The position numbers and the translations under genes were made by a program. DNA of 64,000 nucleotides, taken from NCBI GenBank assembly GCA_963806395.1, contig CAWDYI010000015.1, positions 1 to 64,000 of the forward strand, given 5' to 3'. The notes under the pieces were generated by a model that saw only the letters and a program-made list of their open reading frames with translations, was not told where the DNA came from and did not search any database. The DNA comes from DASSUW01 sp963806395 (GTDB lineage Bacteria; Actinomycetota; Thermoleophilia; Solirubrobacterales; Solirubrobacteraceae). Below are positions 47,775 to 56,102 of this stretch, piece after piece; the stretch's first letter is position 1; every line of letters begins with the position of its first letter.

Positions 47775-47897
47775 TCAGGAGCGTCGGCGGAACCGGCGCA
47801 GGAACCGGCGGAGCCGCTCGCCGGACCCGACGATCGCGGCACCGAGCACGATCGTGCCGTCGGGCCTGTACTGCGGAACGAACTCGATGTGCGCCAT
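47775..47897 (-). CDS. Possible 40-residue protein
   Basis: From an ATG at 47897: MAHIEFVPQYRPDGTIVLG followed by a basic C-terminus rich in Arg. It sits 17 bp upstream of the AraC gene. It has no clear ribosome-binding site, and the short length makes a chance ORF possible. Confidence 0.25.
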   Translation of the reverse strand: MAHIEFVPQYRPDGTIVLGAAIVGSGERLRRFLRRFRRRS

Positions 47898-47975
47898 GTG
47901 CACCAGAGTGGCGGGCAACCCTGAGGCGCAGATCAAGATTGCGACGCGCCGGGGTCGCGACCAAATCCCGTTTAA

Positions 47976-48320
47976 CGGACTGTCGGGTTCGCCAGCCGAG
48001 CGGGCGAGGGCTTCGATCACCGGAACATCGGCGGGCGTGTCCTGGCCCGCGCCGTCAAGGCCGCAACGCTCGGCAAGGAAGAGCGCGGGCAGACGGTCAA
48101 GCACGCGCCGGCCTTCCACAGCCTCAGGCACAGCCACGGCTCGGCGCTGATCGCGGCGGGCTGGGATCTCGAAGAGGTCAGTGCCCGGCTGGGCCACCGC
48201 GACGTGACTGTGACGGCCAAGATCTACGTCCACGCATACGAGAGCAGCAAGCGCAGCGCCGCCCGCTCCGCTCGGCTCGAGGCCATGTACGGGCGGGCGC
48301 GGCACGCCGTCCGGGTCTAA
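47976..48320 (+). pseudogene. C-terminal remnant of a tyrosine recombinase
   Basis: The frame open from 47976 to the TAA at 48318-48320 lacks a start codon and encodes the catalytic half only: GFASRAGEGFDHRNIGGRVL, HSLRHSHGSALIAAGWDLEEV (H-x-x-R box), ARLGHRDVTVTAKIYVHAYE (second His and catalytic Tyr). The N-terminal half is missing; an in-frame stop sits at 47973. It differs in sequence and strand from the integrase at 48481-49910 and lies just outside the left end of the mobile element, so it records an earlier integration followed by deletion. Confidence 0.8.
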
Positions 48321-48576
48321 TCGGGCATCCTGTCCGGACATGGAGGGCTACATTCAGGACGGCGAACACGCGGGCGACTCGGTGACCCCGAAGACGAAGG
48401 TCCGCGCGGCTCTGTACTCCTACTCGCACGACGAGCCGCGATGACGGCGGCTGCTAACAGCTTGCGAGCAACAGGACGCATCAGCTCGCAGCAGAAGGCA
48501 ACTCGGAAAGCTCGAAAGTCCGCTCGCTCGCGGCAAAGCGCAGCGCCGCGCAGTAGACGGCAGCAGCCCTAGACCA

Positions 48577-48622
48577 CTTCACACGCGAGAGGTCGCAGGT
48601 TCGAAACCCGCCGCGCCCATCC
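48577..48622 (+). repeat. Left attachment repeat (attL), tRNA 3' half
   Basis: 46-bp copy starting CTTCACACGCGAG and including the T-arm GGTTCGAAACC and the acceptor CGCGCCCA. Identical to 59689-59734. The bases to its left do not complete a tRNA (no matching anticodon stem or acceptor), so only the 3' half is present here. The integrase C-terminus is encoded across it on the other strand. Confidence 0.9.
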
Positions 48623-48629
48623 TCGGAAG

Positions 48630-48660
48630 CCCCCGCATCCGCGGGGGTTTCGTCGTTTTC
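48630..48660 (+). terminator. Rho-independent-type terminator after attL
   Basis: CCCCCGC-ATCC-GCGGGGG (48630-48636/48641-48647) followed by TTTCGTCGTTTT. A 7-bp GC stem with a T-rich tail, 8 bp past the tRNA-derived repeat on the same strand, as expected for the natural terminator of a tRNA gene carried by the element. Confidence 0.75.
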
Positions 48661-48709
48661 GGGCGTGCTCGCTCGGCAGCGTCGTCGGGACGGCTCATCG
48701 GGCCGTTCA

Positions 48710-48728
48710 GTGCCCAATGGTGCCCAAT
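48710..48728 (+). promoter_or_regulatory. Paired GTGCCCAAT sites near attL (candidate integrase arm sites)
   Basis: GTGCCCAAT occurs at 48710-48718 and again at 48720-48728 as a direct repeat, about 90 bp inside the left attachment repeat. The same 9-mer occurs twice, as an inverted pair, about 125 bp inside the right end (59548-59567). Matching short repeats flanking both ends are typical arm-type binding sites of tyrosine integrases. Here they also code for part of the integrase. Confidence 0.5.
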
Positions 48729-49910
48729 CACGGCCCTCGACGAGCGCCTTCAGCCGCTCCTTGTCGCCCTCGTCGCGGCGCATCGCGTGGGCGTAGACGC
48801 GCAGCGTGAAGCCCGGGTCGGTGTGCCCGAGCTGGGCCATCACGTAGGGCGGGTCCTCGCCGCGGACGAAGAGGATCGAGGCGAACGTGTGGCGGAGCTT
48901 GTGGGCGGTCACGCCGGCGGGCAGCGGCTGCGTGCCCGCGCTGGGCGAGCAGCTCGTCGGCGTGCGCGACGACGGGCCGGATCACGCGCTCGCGGGCGTT
49001 GTCCTTGTCGCGGCGGCTGCCGGTCGAGGTCGGGAAGACGAGGTCGTCCGGGCTCGCTTCGGCGTTGGCGTGCCGGTGGCTGCGTCAGCTCGTCGCGCAG
49101 CGCCGGGAGGATGTCGACCAGGCGGACGCCGGCCTCGGTCTTGGAGTCGCCGACCGAGATCCGGCCGTTGGCGAGGTCGATGTCGCTGCCACGCGAGCGC
49201 CGTCGCCTCGCCGATGCGCAGGCCGGCGTAGACGAGCGTCGCGATGAGCGCGCGGCGGCCGGCGGTGCGCGCCTCCGGCTTGGCGTCGAGCTCGGTGGCG
49301 GCGTCGATCATCGCGGCGATCTGCTCGGCCGAGTCGAGGAAGACCGGCCGCCTGCGCTTGGTCTTGAGCTTGCGGTTGCGCGTGTTGACGCGGACCGGGT
49401 TGCGCGGGATCAGGTCGCGCTCCTCGGCGACGGCGAGGATCTGGCCGAGCCGGGTGATCGTCTTGTTGATCGACTCGGCGGAGAGGACGCTGCTCGCGGA
49501 CCTTGAAGTCGCGGTAGCGGTCGACCTCGGCGACGGTGATCTGCGGCAGCCGGTGGCGGTGGAAGAACGGCAGCAGGTGGTTGCTGAGCTGCCAGGTGTA
49601 GTCGGCGATCGTCGCTCTCGCGCAGCTCGGCTCGGCGCGCCTCGAGCCACTCCGAGGCGAACTCGTGGAACGTCGGGCGAGGCCGGCGCTTCGGCCGCGC
49701 GCGCTCGACGTCCGGCGCCCACAAGCCCGCGCTCGACGTCGGCGAGGACGTGGCGCAGCTCGGCCTCGGCCTTCTGCGCGCGTCCAGCCGTCGGCGGCGC
49801 CGCCGAGCGTGACGAAGTGGCGCTGGCCGTAGGCGCGGAAGCGCAGCGCGAAGACGCGGCCGCCCTGGCGGTCGCGCTCGATGACCTCGCCTGTTCGCTC
49901 TGCGTGGCAT

Positions 49911-50287
49911 CCGTTCCTCCCGCTCCGGATCGAGAGTACGCCGTCGCGCGCGACGGCTTGATCGGCAGCAGCGGCAGCGCCGGACCTCGGATGCTGTAGA
50001 GGGCCGCGCCGTCGCTGAGTTCGCCGCCTGGGTCGACGAGCCGCTGCGCCACGACGGCCGGGTCGAAGCGCAGGCGAGGTCGCGGACCGTCGCCGAGGCG
50101 GACGACGCCGAGCTCCTCGGCGTGCGCGTAGACCCAGCCGCGGTCGACGTTGAAGCGCGCGGCGACCTGGCGCGGCGGTCAGGAGGCCGTCGGACGGCAT
50201 CGCGCCGAGCCGATCAGCGTCGCCACCTCGCGCGCGACCGCGTAGGATGGCCGCGCGGTCGAGTGCCGGGTCACGTGCGACGGCCAT
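49911..50287 (-). pseudogene. Helix-turn-helix (excisionase-like) protein, frame-disrupted
   Basis: From the ATG at 50287, one base after the relaxase stop. After correcting one inserted base near 50170 it reads LLTAAQVAARFNVDRGWVYA and RLGDGPRPRLRFDPAVV, the MerR/excisionase-like helix-turn-helix that recognises short DNA in Xis and plasmid regulators. The C-terminal end is unclear because no stop appears in frame before the integrase start. Position between relaxase and integrase fits an excisionase. Confidence 0.65.
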
Positions 50288-50288
50288 G

Positions 50289-53093
50289 TCAGCGCTCCAG
50301 GCCGAGGTCCGCGGTCGCGTCGCGATCGATCGAGCCGGCGATGCGGACCGTCGCGACCGCGGTCGATCGCAGGCCGCCAGCGGATCGCCCGCTGCGGCGA
50401 CCGGCTGCTGACGAGCCGGCGTCGCTCAGTCGGCCGCAGCTGACGACGGCGCCAGCGATCGCCGCCGGTCGCGCTGCGCTGCCTCGATGAGGCGCTCGAC
50501 CTCGGCGCGCTGCCCGGCCGGTACCACCGGTTGCTTCGAGCTCGTCGCGCAGAGCGTCGAGTCGCTGCTCGATCGCGGCGAGTCTCCTGCGTCTGATCAT
50601 CGGCGAGCTCGTGGCGCGATGATCGGTCGGCGTGCCGTTCAGCGCAGGTGCTTCGCGCGGCTTGCCTCGAGCATCGGCGACGCGCCGTGCGACGTCCTCG
50701 CCCGCCTGCAGCGGCGGCGGCGTCTCGTTGAGGAAGGTCGGCGTGGCGCTGACGTAGAACCGGGCCTCGTCGCGGTGCCGCGACAGCGCGGTGTAGCCCC
50801 ACTCGCGGTAGAGCTCGTCCGAGCCGAGCACGAAGGCGCGGTCGACGGTCGCGCCCTGCGCGCGGTGCGCGGTGATCGCGTAGCCGTGGTCGAGGTGGCC
50901 GTCGCGCACGTACCGCTCCGGCAGCTCGCGCCCGGCGGCCGTCGTCGAGCTCGGACGTCGAGCTCGTCCGGGCTCGAGCGCAGCGACGACGCCGGCCTCG
51001 CCGTTGACGACGCCGAGCGCGCGGTCGTTGCGCGTCGCGACGACGCGGTCGCCGACCGCGAACGCGCGCGCGTCCGTGGTGCAGCTCGTCGGCGCCGAGC
51101 CGCCCGGCCGCGCGCATCCGCGCGCGCGCCCGGGCGTTGAGGTCGGCGACGTCGCGGCGGCGGTGGGCGATCATCAGCGCGTCGGCGCCGCGCTCGCTGC
51201 GCCGCGCACCAGTCGTCGACGAGCGCCGCGCGCGCCGCCTCGGCGGTCGGCGGCCGCGACGAGCCGGCCGTGCTCGAGGTAGGCGCGGGCGAAGCGTCGA
51301 CGTCGCCGTCGCGCAGCGCGGCGAGCGCGTCGCGGTCCCAGTCCTCGCGCTGGCGGCGGACCTCGTGCAGCTCGATCGCGCCGAGCGCTGCGGCGAGCGC
51401 GCGGAACGCGCCGCCGGCCTGGATCTCGGGCAGCTGGCGGTCGTCGCCGACCAGCACGAGCTTCGCGTTCGCGCGTGCGCGCCGCCTCGGCGAGCGGCGA
51501 GATCGCGCGTGCCGACCATGCCGGCCTCGTCGACGATCAGCACCGCGCCGGCGGCGAGCGCCACGCCGCTGCTCGAGGCCGCGCGTGAGGCGCGCGATCG
51601 TCGTGGCGTCGATCCCGGCCTGGTCGCGGAGCTCGCACGCCGCGCGCGCCGAGAGCGCGCAGCCGAGCGACCGCGATGCCGCTGCGCCGCCACGCCTCGC
51701 CCGCGGCGCTCGAGCGCGAACGTCTTGCCGGTGCCGGCGGCGGCGCGGACGACCTGGACGCCGTCGCCCGCTGCGCGTGAGCGCGACGACGAGCGTCGCG
51801 CTGCTCGCCGCTCAGGCTCGGGCGGGCGCGAGCGCCGCTCGGACCGCGTCCGGGTGCGCCACGCCGACCGCGCGTGCCGCGCCGCGCGTCGGCGCCGTCG
51901 AGCAGCTCGCGCTCGATCCGCAGCAGCGCGCGGGTCGTGTACTCGCGGCTCGCCGCGCTCGGCCTCGAGCTCGACGATCTCCGTCGCGCGCGAGGAACGC
52001 GTCGGCCCGCCGCTCGATCTCGTCGACGCGCGCGCCGTCGCGCGCCGCCTCGGCGAACGCCTGCACGACGTCGCGGCGCGTGAACGTCGACCGTCTCGCG
52101 CGTCAGCCCCTCCGGGCCCTCGAGCCGTGCCGCGAGCGAGGTCGATCGACGTCCTCGGCGATCGCCCGACGCGCGGCTGCGACGGAGGACGCGGCGCAGC
52201 TGCGAAGCGGCCGAGACCGTGCTCGGCCGCGCGAGCCCGCCACTCGCGCCCGCAGCCGGTCGACCGGAACGCCGTACTCCTTGCGCCGGCGCGTCTCGAG
52301 CGTCGCGACCTGCGCCGCCCGCGCCGAGCGCTCGCCGCGCGCCGCCATGTGCTCGAGGATCTCGGCCCGCCGCTGCGAGAAGTGCTCGATCACCCGCCGC
52401 GGCACGCCGGCGACGTCCGCGGTCCCGCGCTCGACCGCGTTCCACCGCACGCGGAGCCGCTCGGTCAGCTCGGCGCGCAGCACCGCCTGGTAGAGGTAGC
52501 CGGCGGTCTTGGCGTGCCGGTAGAGCAGCCGCCCGTCGAGCGCCGTCCAGCGCCCGTCCGGACCCTGCGTGGCGTTCGCGACCACGACGTGCGTGTGCAG
52601 CAGCGGGTCGCCGGCGCGCGACGAGCGGTGCCGGAACGCCGCGGCGACGAACCCGCGCCCGTCGACCACGATCGCGCCGCCGTGCCCGCGCCGCGCGCGG
52701 CACGCCTCGCGCTCCAGGTAGCCGATCGCCTCGGCGACGGCCGCCTCGTGCGCGCGAGTGATCTCTCGCACCACCTCCGGCTCGGCGATCCCGAACAGGA
52801 CGCTCGACGCTCTTCGGCGCGCGGAACGTCAGGTCGAAGCCGGCGACCGCGCCCGGCGCGAGCGGCCGCCGCAGCAGCTCGCCCGTGCGCCGGGTCGCGC
52901 GCCTTCAGCAGCCGCACGATCCCCTGCTCGCTCACCTCGCCCGACGAGACCGAGCGACGCCGGCGCCGCTGCCGATCCACGTCCCCGGCGCCTCGCCCTC
53001 GCCGGCGTAGTAGTCCTCGCGCCCCTGCGCGACCTGGTCGACGTAGTAGCGACCGGCGGTTGGGCCCGCGGCGAGCTTGCCGATCGTCAGCAT
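50289..53093 (-). pseudogene. MobF-family relaxase-helicase (TraA/TrwC-like), frame-disrupted
   Basis: From an ATG at 53093 (GAGGAACGAGG upstream): MLTIGKLAAGPTAGRYYVDQ, REDYYAGEGEAPGTWIGSGA (catalytic Tyr region), then the three-His metal motif in DPLLHTHVVVANATQGPDGRW and GRLLYRHAKTAGYLYQAVLR. The C-terminal half is a RecD2-like helicase: AAAGTGKT Walker A (frame-corrected, near 51730), AVLIVDEAGMVGTRDLA, LVGDDRQLPEIQAGGAFRAL and GYAITAHRAQGATVDRAFVLG. About 930 residues. It would nick oriT and unwind the strand for transfer. Many +1 insertions break the frame, none a clear stop or deletion. Confidence 0.85.
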
Positions 53094-53290
53094 CCTCGTT
53101 CCTCAAGCCGCCGATTGGCCGTCGTGGGCAAACGAATGTCAGACGAGGTCGCTGCCAGCCACACATCGCTGTGTCGGACAAACCGTCAGCGCTCGGTGAG
53201 CTTCGTCCGCGAGCACCGAGGTGCAAGTCTGTGCTGGGTTCTGGGTTCTGGGTTCTGGACTGGGTTGCGGATGCAGTAGACGCCGGGTCA
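53094..53290. other. Gap upstream of the relaxase: candidate oriT region with heptamer repeats
   Basis: It contains a small hairpin ACACA-TCGC-TGTGT at 53161-53174, and CTGGGTT repeated in tandem at 53234-53254 with a fourth copy at 53260-53266. MobF relaxases usually nick close to their own gene, so an oriT may lie here; no known nic consensus was recognised. No convincing gene. Confidence 0.35.
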
Positions 53291-53490
53291 GTGTTCGTCG
53301 GCGAGGCGCTTGAGCTCGTCGAGCTTCGTGGGGGTGCGCGTTGGCGTCAACGTCGAGGTGCCAGTTGATGTGCTCTAGGGCGGGTCGTTGGTCAGGCCGA
53401 GAGCGTGCGACTGCTCGGCCTCGGCCTCGGCCTCGGCACGGGCGCGGAGACGGCGCAGTTGACGCCCTGCTTGGCCACCGCTTGCGCTTA
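53288..53490 (-). pseudogene. Small ORF, frame-disrupted, unknown
   Basis: Frame-corrected reading near the 3' end gives HINWHLDVDANAHPTKLDEL followed by KRLADEH and a TGA at 53290-53288; an Ala-Glu repeat (EAEAEAE) precedes it. One inserted base near 53328 is needed, and at least one more further upstream. Not recognised. Likely a ~65-residue helical protein co-oriented with the relaxase. Confidence 0.3.
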
Positions 53491-53567
53491 GGTCATGGCG
53501 TTGGGAAGCGGCTTCGGAAGGCGACCGGTGCGCCGATGTGGGACAGGGATGAGGGCGTGAACTGGGT

Positions 53568-54362
53568 TCAGGCGCTGCCCGGCGGTCCGCCGAGAAAGGC
53601 GATGGAGACGAGCAGGTAGGCGGCGACGCCGACGACTAGCACCGCGAATCCGCGACCGAGCGCGCGCTGAGGGATGCGGCTGGCCAGCACGGCGCCAGCG
53701 ACCGCGCCGGCGATGCAGGCGACGGTGAGCGCCGCGGTCACGTCGACATCGAGGGTGCGGCCGGCGAGCAGGTGCGCGCCGAGGCCGAGCAGCGAGGTCG
53801 CGGTGATGATGACCAGCGAGGTGCCGACCGCGGTGCGCATCGTGAACGCAAGCGCGATGGCGAGTGTCGGAACGATGAGGAAGCCGCCGCCAACGCCGAA
53901 GAACCCGGTGACGAAGCCGACGGCGGCGCCGGCGACGAGGTCGCGTGGCAGCCGGAGGGGCGGGCACGTGCCCGCGCGCTCCCACGGTCCGTCGGGTTCG
54001 GGCTGGCTGTCCTCGGCCTTGCGCCAGGTGGCGTGGGCGGCGGCGAGCATCACCAGCGCGAAGCCGGCGAGCAGCAGCGGGCCGCTGACGGCTTCGGCAG
54101 CGAGCGTGCCGAGCGCGATGCCGGGGACGGCCGCGGCGGTGAACGAGCCGGCGTGGCGCCAGCAGACGCGGCCGGCGCGTGCGTGGCTGAGCCCGCCGGC
54201 GACCGCCCCGGCGGCGACGACGAGCAGCGATGCGGTGGTCGCCTCGGGAACGGTCTGGTCGAGGGCGTAGACGAGGATGGGGACGGCGAGCACGGACCCG
54301 CCGCCGCCGAGGGTGCCGACGGCCAGCCCGATGGCGAGCCCGAACGGGATGGCCAGCAGCAC
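53568..54362 (-). CDS. TauE/SafE-family sulfite/thiosulfate exporter
   Basis: 264 residues from a GTG at 54362, 5 bp after the MBL-rhodanese stop. Eight or so membrane helices; IGLAVGTLGGGGSVLAVPILVY and GFVTGFFGVGGGFLIVPTLAIAL are the two repeated TSUP motifs. TSUP proteins beside persulfide dioxygenases export sulfite or thiosulfate made during sulfide detoxification. Last gene of the ArsR-led operon. Confidence 0.9.
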   Translation of the reverse strand: MLLAIPFGLAIGLAVGTLGGGGSVLAVPILVYALDQTVPEATTASLLVVAAGAVAGGLSHARAGRVCWRHAGSFTAAAVPGIALGTLAAEAVSGPLLLAGFALVMLAAAHATWRKAEDSQPEPDGPWERAGTCPPLRLPRDLVAGAAVGFVTGFFGVGGGFLIVPTLAIALAFTMRTAVGTSLVIITATSLLGLGAHLLAGRTLDVDVTAALTVACIAGAVAGAVLASRIPQRALGRGFAVLVVGVAAYLLVSIAFLGGPPGSA

Positions 54363-54367
54363 GCCGG

Positions 54368-55765
54368 TCAGGCCTTCTCGGGCTGCTCGGTCGGCCAGCC
54401 CTCGCGCTTCCACAGCGGCACGCCGCCCTCGACGACGTGGATGACCTCCTCGGCGCCGAAGCGCTGCAGCAGGCTCGCGGCGACGGCCGAGCGCTGGCCC
54501 GAACCGCAGATGACCGCGACCGGTTGGGCGGGGTCGATGCCCTCGGGGACGTCGTCGATGTCGTGGTAGGGCTCGTGGACGGAGCCGGGGATGTGGCCGG
54601 CGTCCCACTCGCTCTGCTCGCGCACGTCGAGGACCTGGAGGCCGTCGCCGTCGCGTTCCCAGCGATCGTGCAGCTCGGGGACGGTCATCCGCTCGATGCG
54701 GCCGACGTCGAGCATTTCCTCGCGCCAGGAGGTCATGCCTCCGGCGAGGTAGCCGGCGATGTTGCGCAGCCCGACGGCGCCGGCGAGCTGTGCGGACTCG
54801 ATGGCGTCGTCGTCATCGCGGCCGACGAGCACGATGGGCTGCTCGGGCTGGGCGAGCCAGGCGAGCTTGGAGCCGAACCCGGCCCGGCGGGCGGTGATGC
54901 GACACGGCGCCGGGGATGTGCGCCTCGTCGAACTGCAGCTCGGTGCGGACGTCGACGACGAGCGCGCCGTCGGCCTGCGCCTGCTGGACCTGGCGCGGGG
55001 CTCAATGGGTGCGCCTCGACGGTCTCCTTGACCAGCGGGCCGCGGTTGAGCGCGACGATGTACTTGAAGTTCGGCGGCTGCGGCCCGAGGGTCGAGGTGG
55101 TCTGCTCGACGAACTCGTCCTCGTCGGTCGAGCTGCAGCAGCGCCTGGTTGGCGCGCTCGAAGCCGATCGTGGAGGCGATCTTGAGGTCCATGCCCGGCC
55201 CGCCGCACAGCGAGCCGCCGAGATGCCCGGGCCACACCTCGACGGTGTCGGGCAGGCTCATGAGCTTGTCGTTGAGGGAGTGGAAGATGCCGCGCGCGCC
55301 GTCTTCCTTGTCGACGGCGAGGTCGGGGCGGGCGATGTCGCCGACGAACAGGGTGTCGCCGGTCAGCACCGCCCACGGCTCGTCGCTGCGCGCGGTGTCG
55401 ATGAGCGCGAACGCGGTGTGCTCGGGCCGGTGGCCGGGGGTGTGCAGCGCCCGCACCTTGAGGGCGCCGAGCTCGAGCTCCCAGCCGTCGTCGAACGGCT
55501 CGTGGTCGTAGTCGGGCTCGGCGTCGCGGTGGATGTGGATGGTCGCGCCGGTGGCGGCGACGAGCCGGCCGTGGCCGGAGACGTGGTCGGCGTGGTTGTG
55601 GGTCTCCAGGATGTGCTCGATGCGGACGCCGAGGTAGCGCGCGAGGCGCAGGTACTCGTCGATGTCGAGCTTGGGGTCGACGACCGCGGCGACGCCGGCG
55701 TCCTCGTCGCCGATGAGATAGCTGGCGCAGCCGAGGTCGTCGTGAGTGAGCTGGCGGAAAATCAT
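54368..55765 (-). CDS. MBL-fold persulfide dioxygenase fused to rhodanese domains (ETHE1/CstB-like)
   Basis: 465 residues open in one frame. N-terminal metallo-beta-lactamase with ETHNHADHVSGHGRL (HxHxDH), HTPGHRPEHT and TGDTLFVGDIARPDL, as in ETHE1; C-terminal rhodanese with VAVICGSGQRSAVAASLL (Cys in CGSGQRS) and GGVPLWKREGWP. Between about 54910 and 55125 the frame is wrong: three separate inserted bases shift it and then restore it. Corrected, this middle region reads FVEQTTSTLGPQPPNFKYIV and a first rhodanese domain (DVRTELQFDEAHIPGAV). It oxidises persulfides to sulfite. ATGA overlap with the rhodanese gene. Confidence 0.9.
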   Translation of the reverse strand: MIFRQLTHDDLGCASYLIGDEDAGVAAVVDPKLDIDEYLRLARYLGVRIEHILETHNHADHVSGHGRLVAATGATIHIHRDAEPDYDHEPFDDGWELELGALKVRALHTPGHRPEHTAFALIDTARSDEPWAVLTGDTLFVGDIARPDLAVDKEDGARGIFHSLNDKLMSLPDTVEVWPGHLGGSLCGGPGMDLKIASTIGFERANQALLQLDRRGRVRRADHLDPRAAAAELQVHRRAQPRPAGQGDRRGAPIEPRARSSRRRPTARSSSTSAPSCSSTRRTSPAPCRITARRAGFGSKLAWLAQPEQPIVLVGRDDDDAIESAQLAGAVGLRNIAGYLAGGMTSWREEMLDVGRIERMTVPELHDRWERDGDGLQVLDVREQSEWDAGHIPGSVHEPYHDIDDVPEGIDPAQPVAVICGSGQRSAVAASLLQRFGAEEVIHVVEGGVPLWKREGWPTEQPEKA

Positions 55766-56097
55766 CGCGTCCTCCCGGGGTAGTCGATGTCCAGGCCCTG
55801 CCGCTCCCAGGCGGCCATGCCGCCGGCGACGTTGTGGGCGTCGAGGCCGGCGCGGCGCGCGGCCGTGGCGGCCATCGCCGAGCGGCGGCCGCTCTGGCAG
55901 ATGAACGCAACCGGCCGGTCCGTCGGCAGCTCGCCGAGGCGCTGCTTGAGCTGGCCGAGCGGCAGGTGCCGCGAGCCGGGCGCGAAGCCACGCGCCCGCT
56001 CGGAATCCTCGCGGACGTCGACGAGGACCAGGCGGCCGGCCTGCTGGCCGGTCAGGGCTTCGACAACGTCCATCGTGTGCTTGCGCTTGAACAGCAT
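55762..56097 (-). CDS. Single-domain rhodanese
   Basis: 111 residues from the ATG at 56097; a GTG at 56106 that overlaps the MMPL stop is an alternative. LVDVREDSERARGFAPGSRHLPLG, FICQSGRRSAMAATAARRAG (active-site Cys in CQSGRRS) and NVAGGMAAWERQGLDI complete a rhodanese fold. It carries persulfide sulfur between thiols. ATGA overlap with the next gene indicates tight coupling with the persulfide dioxygenase. Confidence 0.92.
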   Translation of the reverse strand: MLFKRKHTMDVVEALTGQQAGRLVLVDVREDSERARGFAPGSRHLPLGQLKQRLGELPTDRPVAFICQSGRRSAMAATAARRAGLDAHNVAGGMAAWERQGLDIDYPGRTR

Positions 56098-56102
56098 CGC
56101 CG

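Larger units (their letters stand above)
48481..49910 (-). pseudogene. int: Tyrosine site-specific integrase, frame-disrupted
   Basis: Starts at an ATG at 49910 with GGGAGGAACGG upstream. Joining frames gives MPRRANGEVIERDRQGG, an AP2-like DNA-binding N-terminus (ALRFRAYGQRHFVTLGG), a SAM-like core-binding domain (TFHEFASEWLEARRAELRE, SINKTITRLGQILAVAEERDL) and the catalytic domain: Arg in LVYAGLRIGEATALAWRD, HKLRHTFAS, AQLGHTDPGF and Tyr in LRVYAHAMRR. About 470 residues. At least eight frameshifts (near 49890, 49800, 49725, 49620, 49500, 49190, 49080 and 48930) interrupt it, all +1 insertions. Its end runs through the left attachment repeat, giving GGFRTCDLSRVK, a usual sign of an integrase next to its tRNA site. 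Confidence 0.85.

Noticed and set aside
48321..48480. Possible gene between the recombinase remnant and the integrase end
   Set aside because: A short GTP-less frame (MEGYIQDGEHAGDSVTPKTK) exists but has no ribosome-binding site or length; left as non-coding.
49085..50287. 400-residue ORF as a separate protein
   Set aside because: Composite of HTH and integrase pieces read through inserted bases; most of it is the wrong frame.
53390..53460. CRISPR-like or minisatellite array from repeated CTCGGC
   Set aside because: A coding-type Ala-Glu hexanucleotide run without spacers; no CRISPR array in the window.
54900..55125. Arg/Ser-rich linker inside the MBL-rhodanese protein
   Set aside because: Three inserted bases explain it; corrected sequence is an ordinary rhodanese domain.
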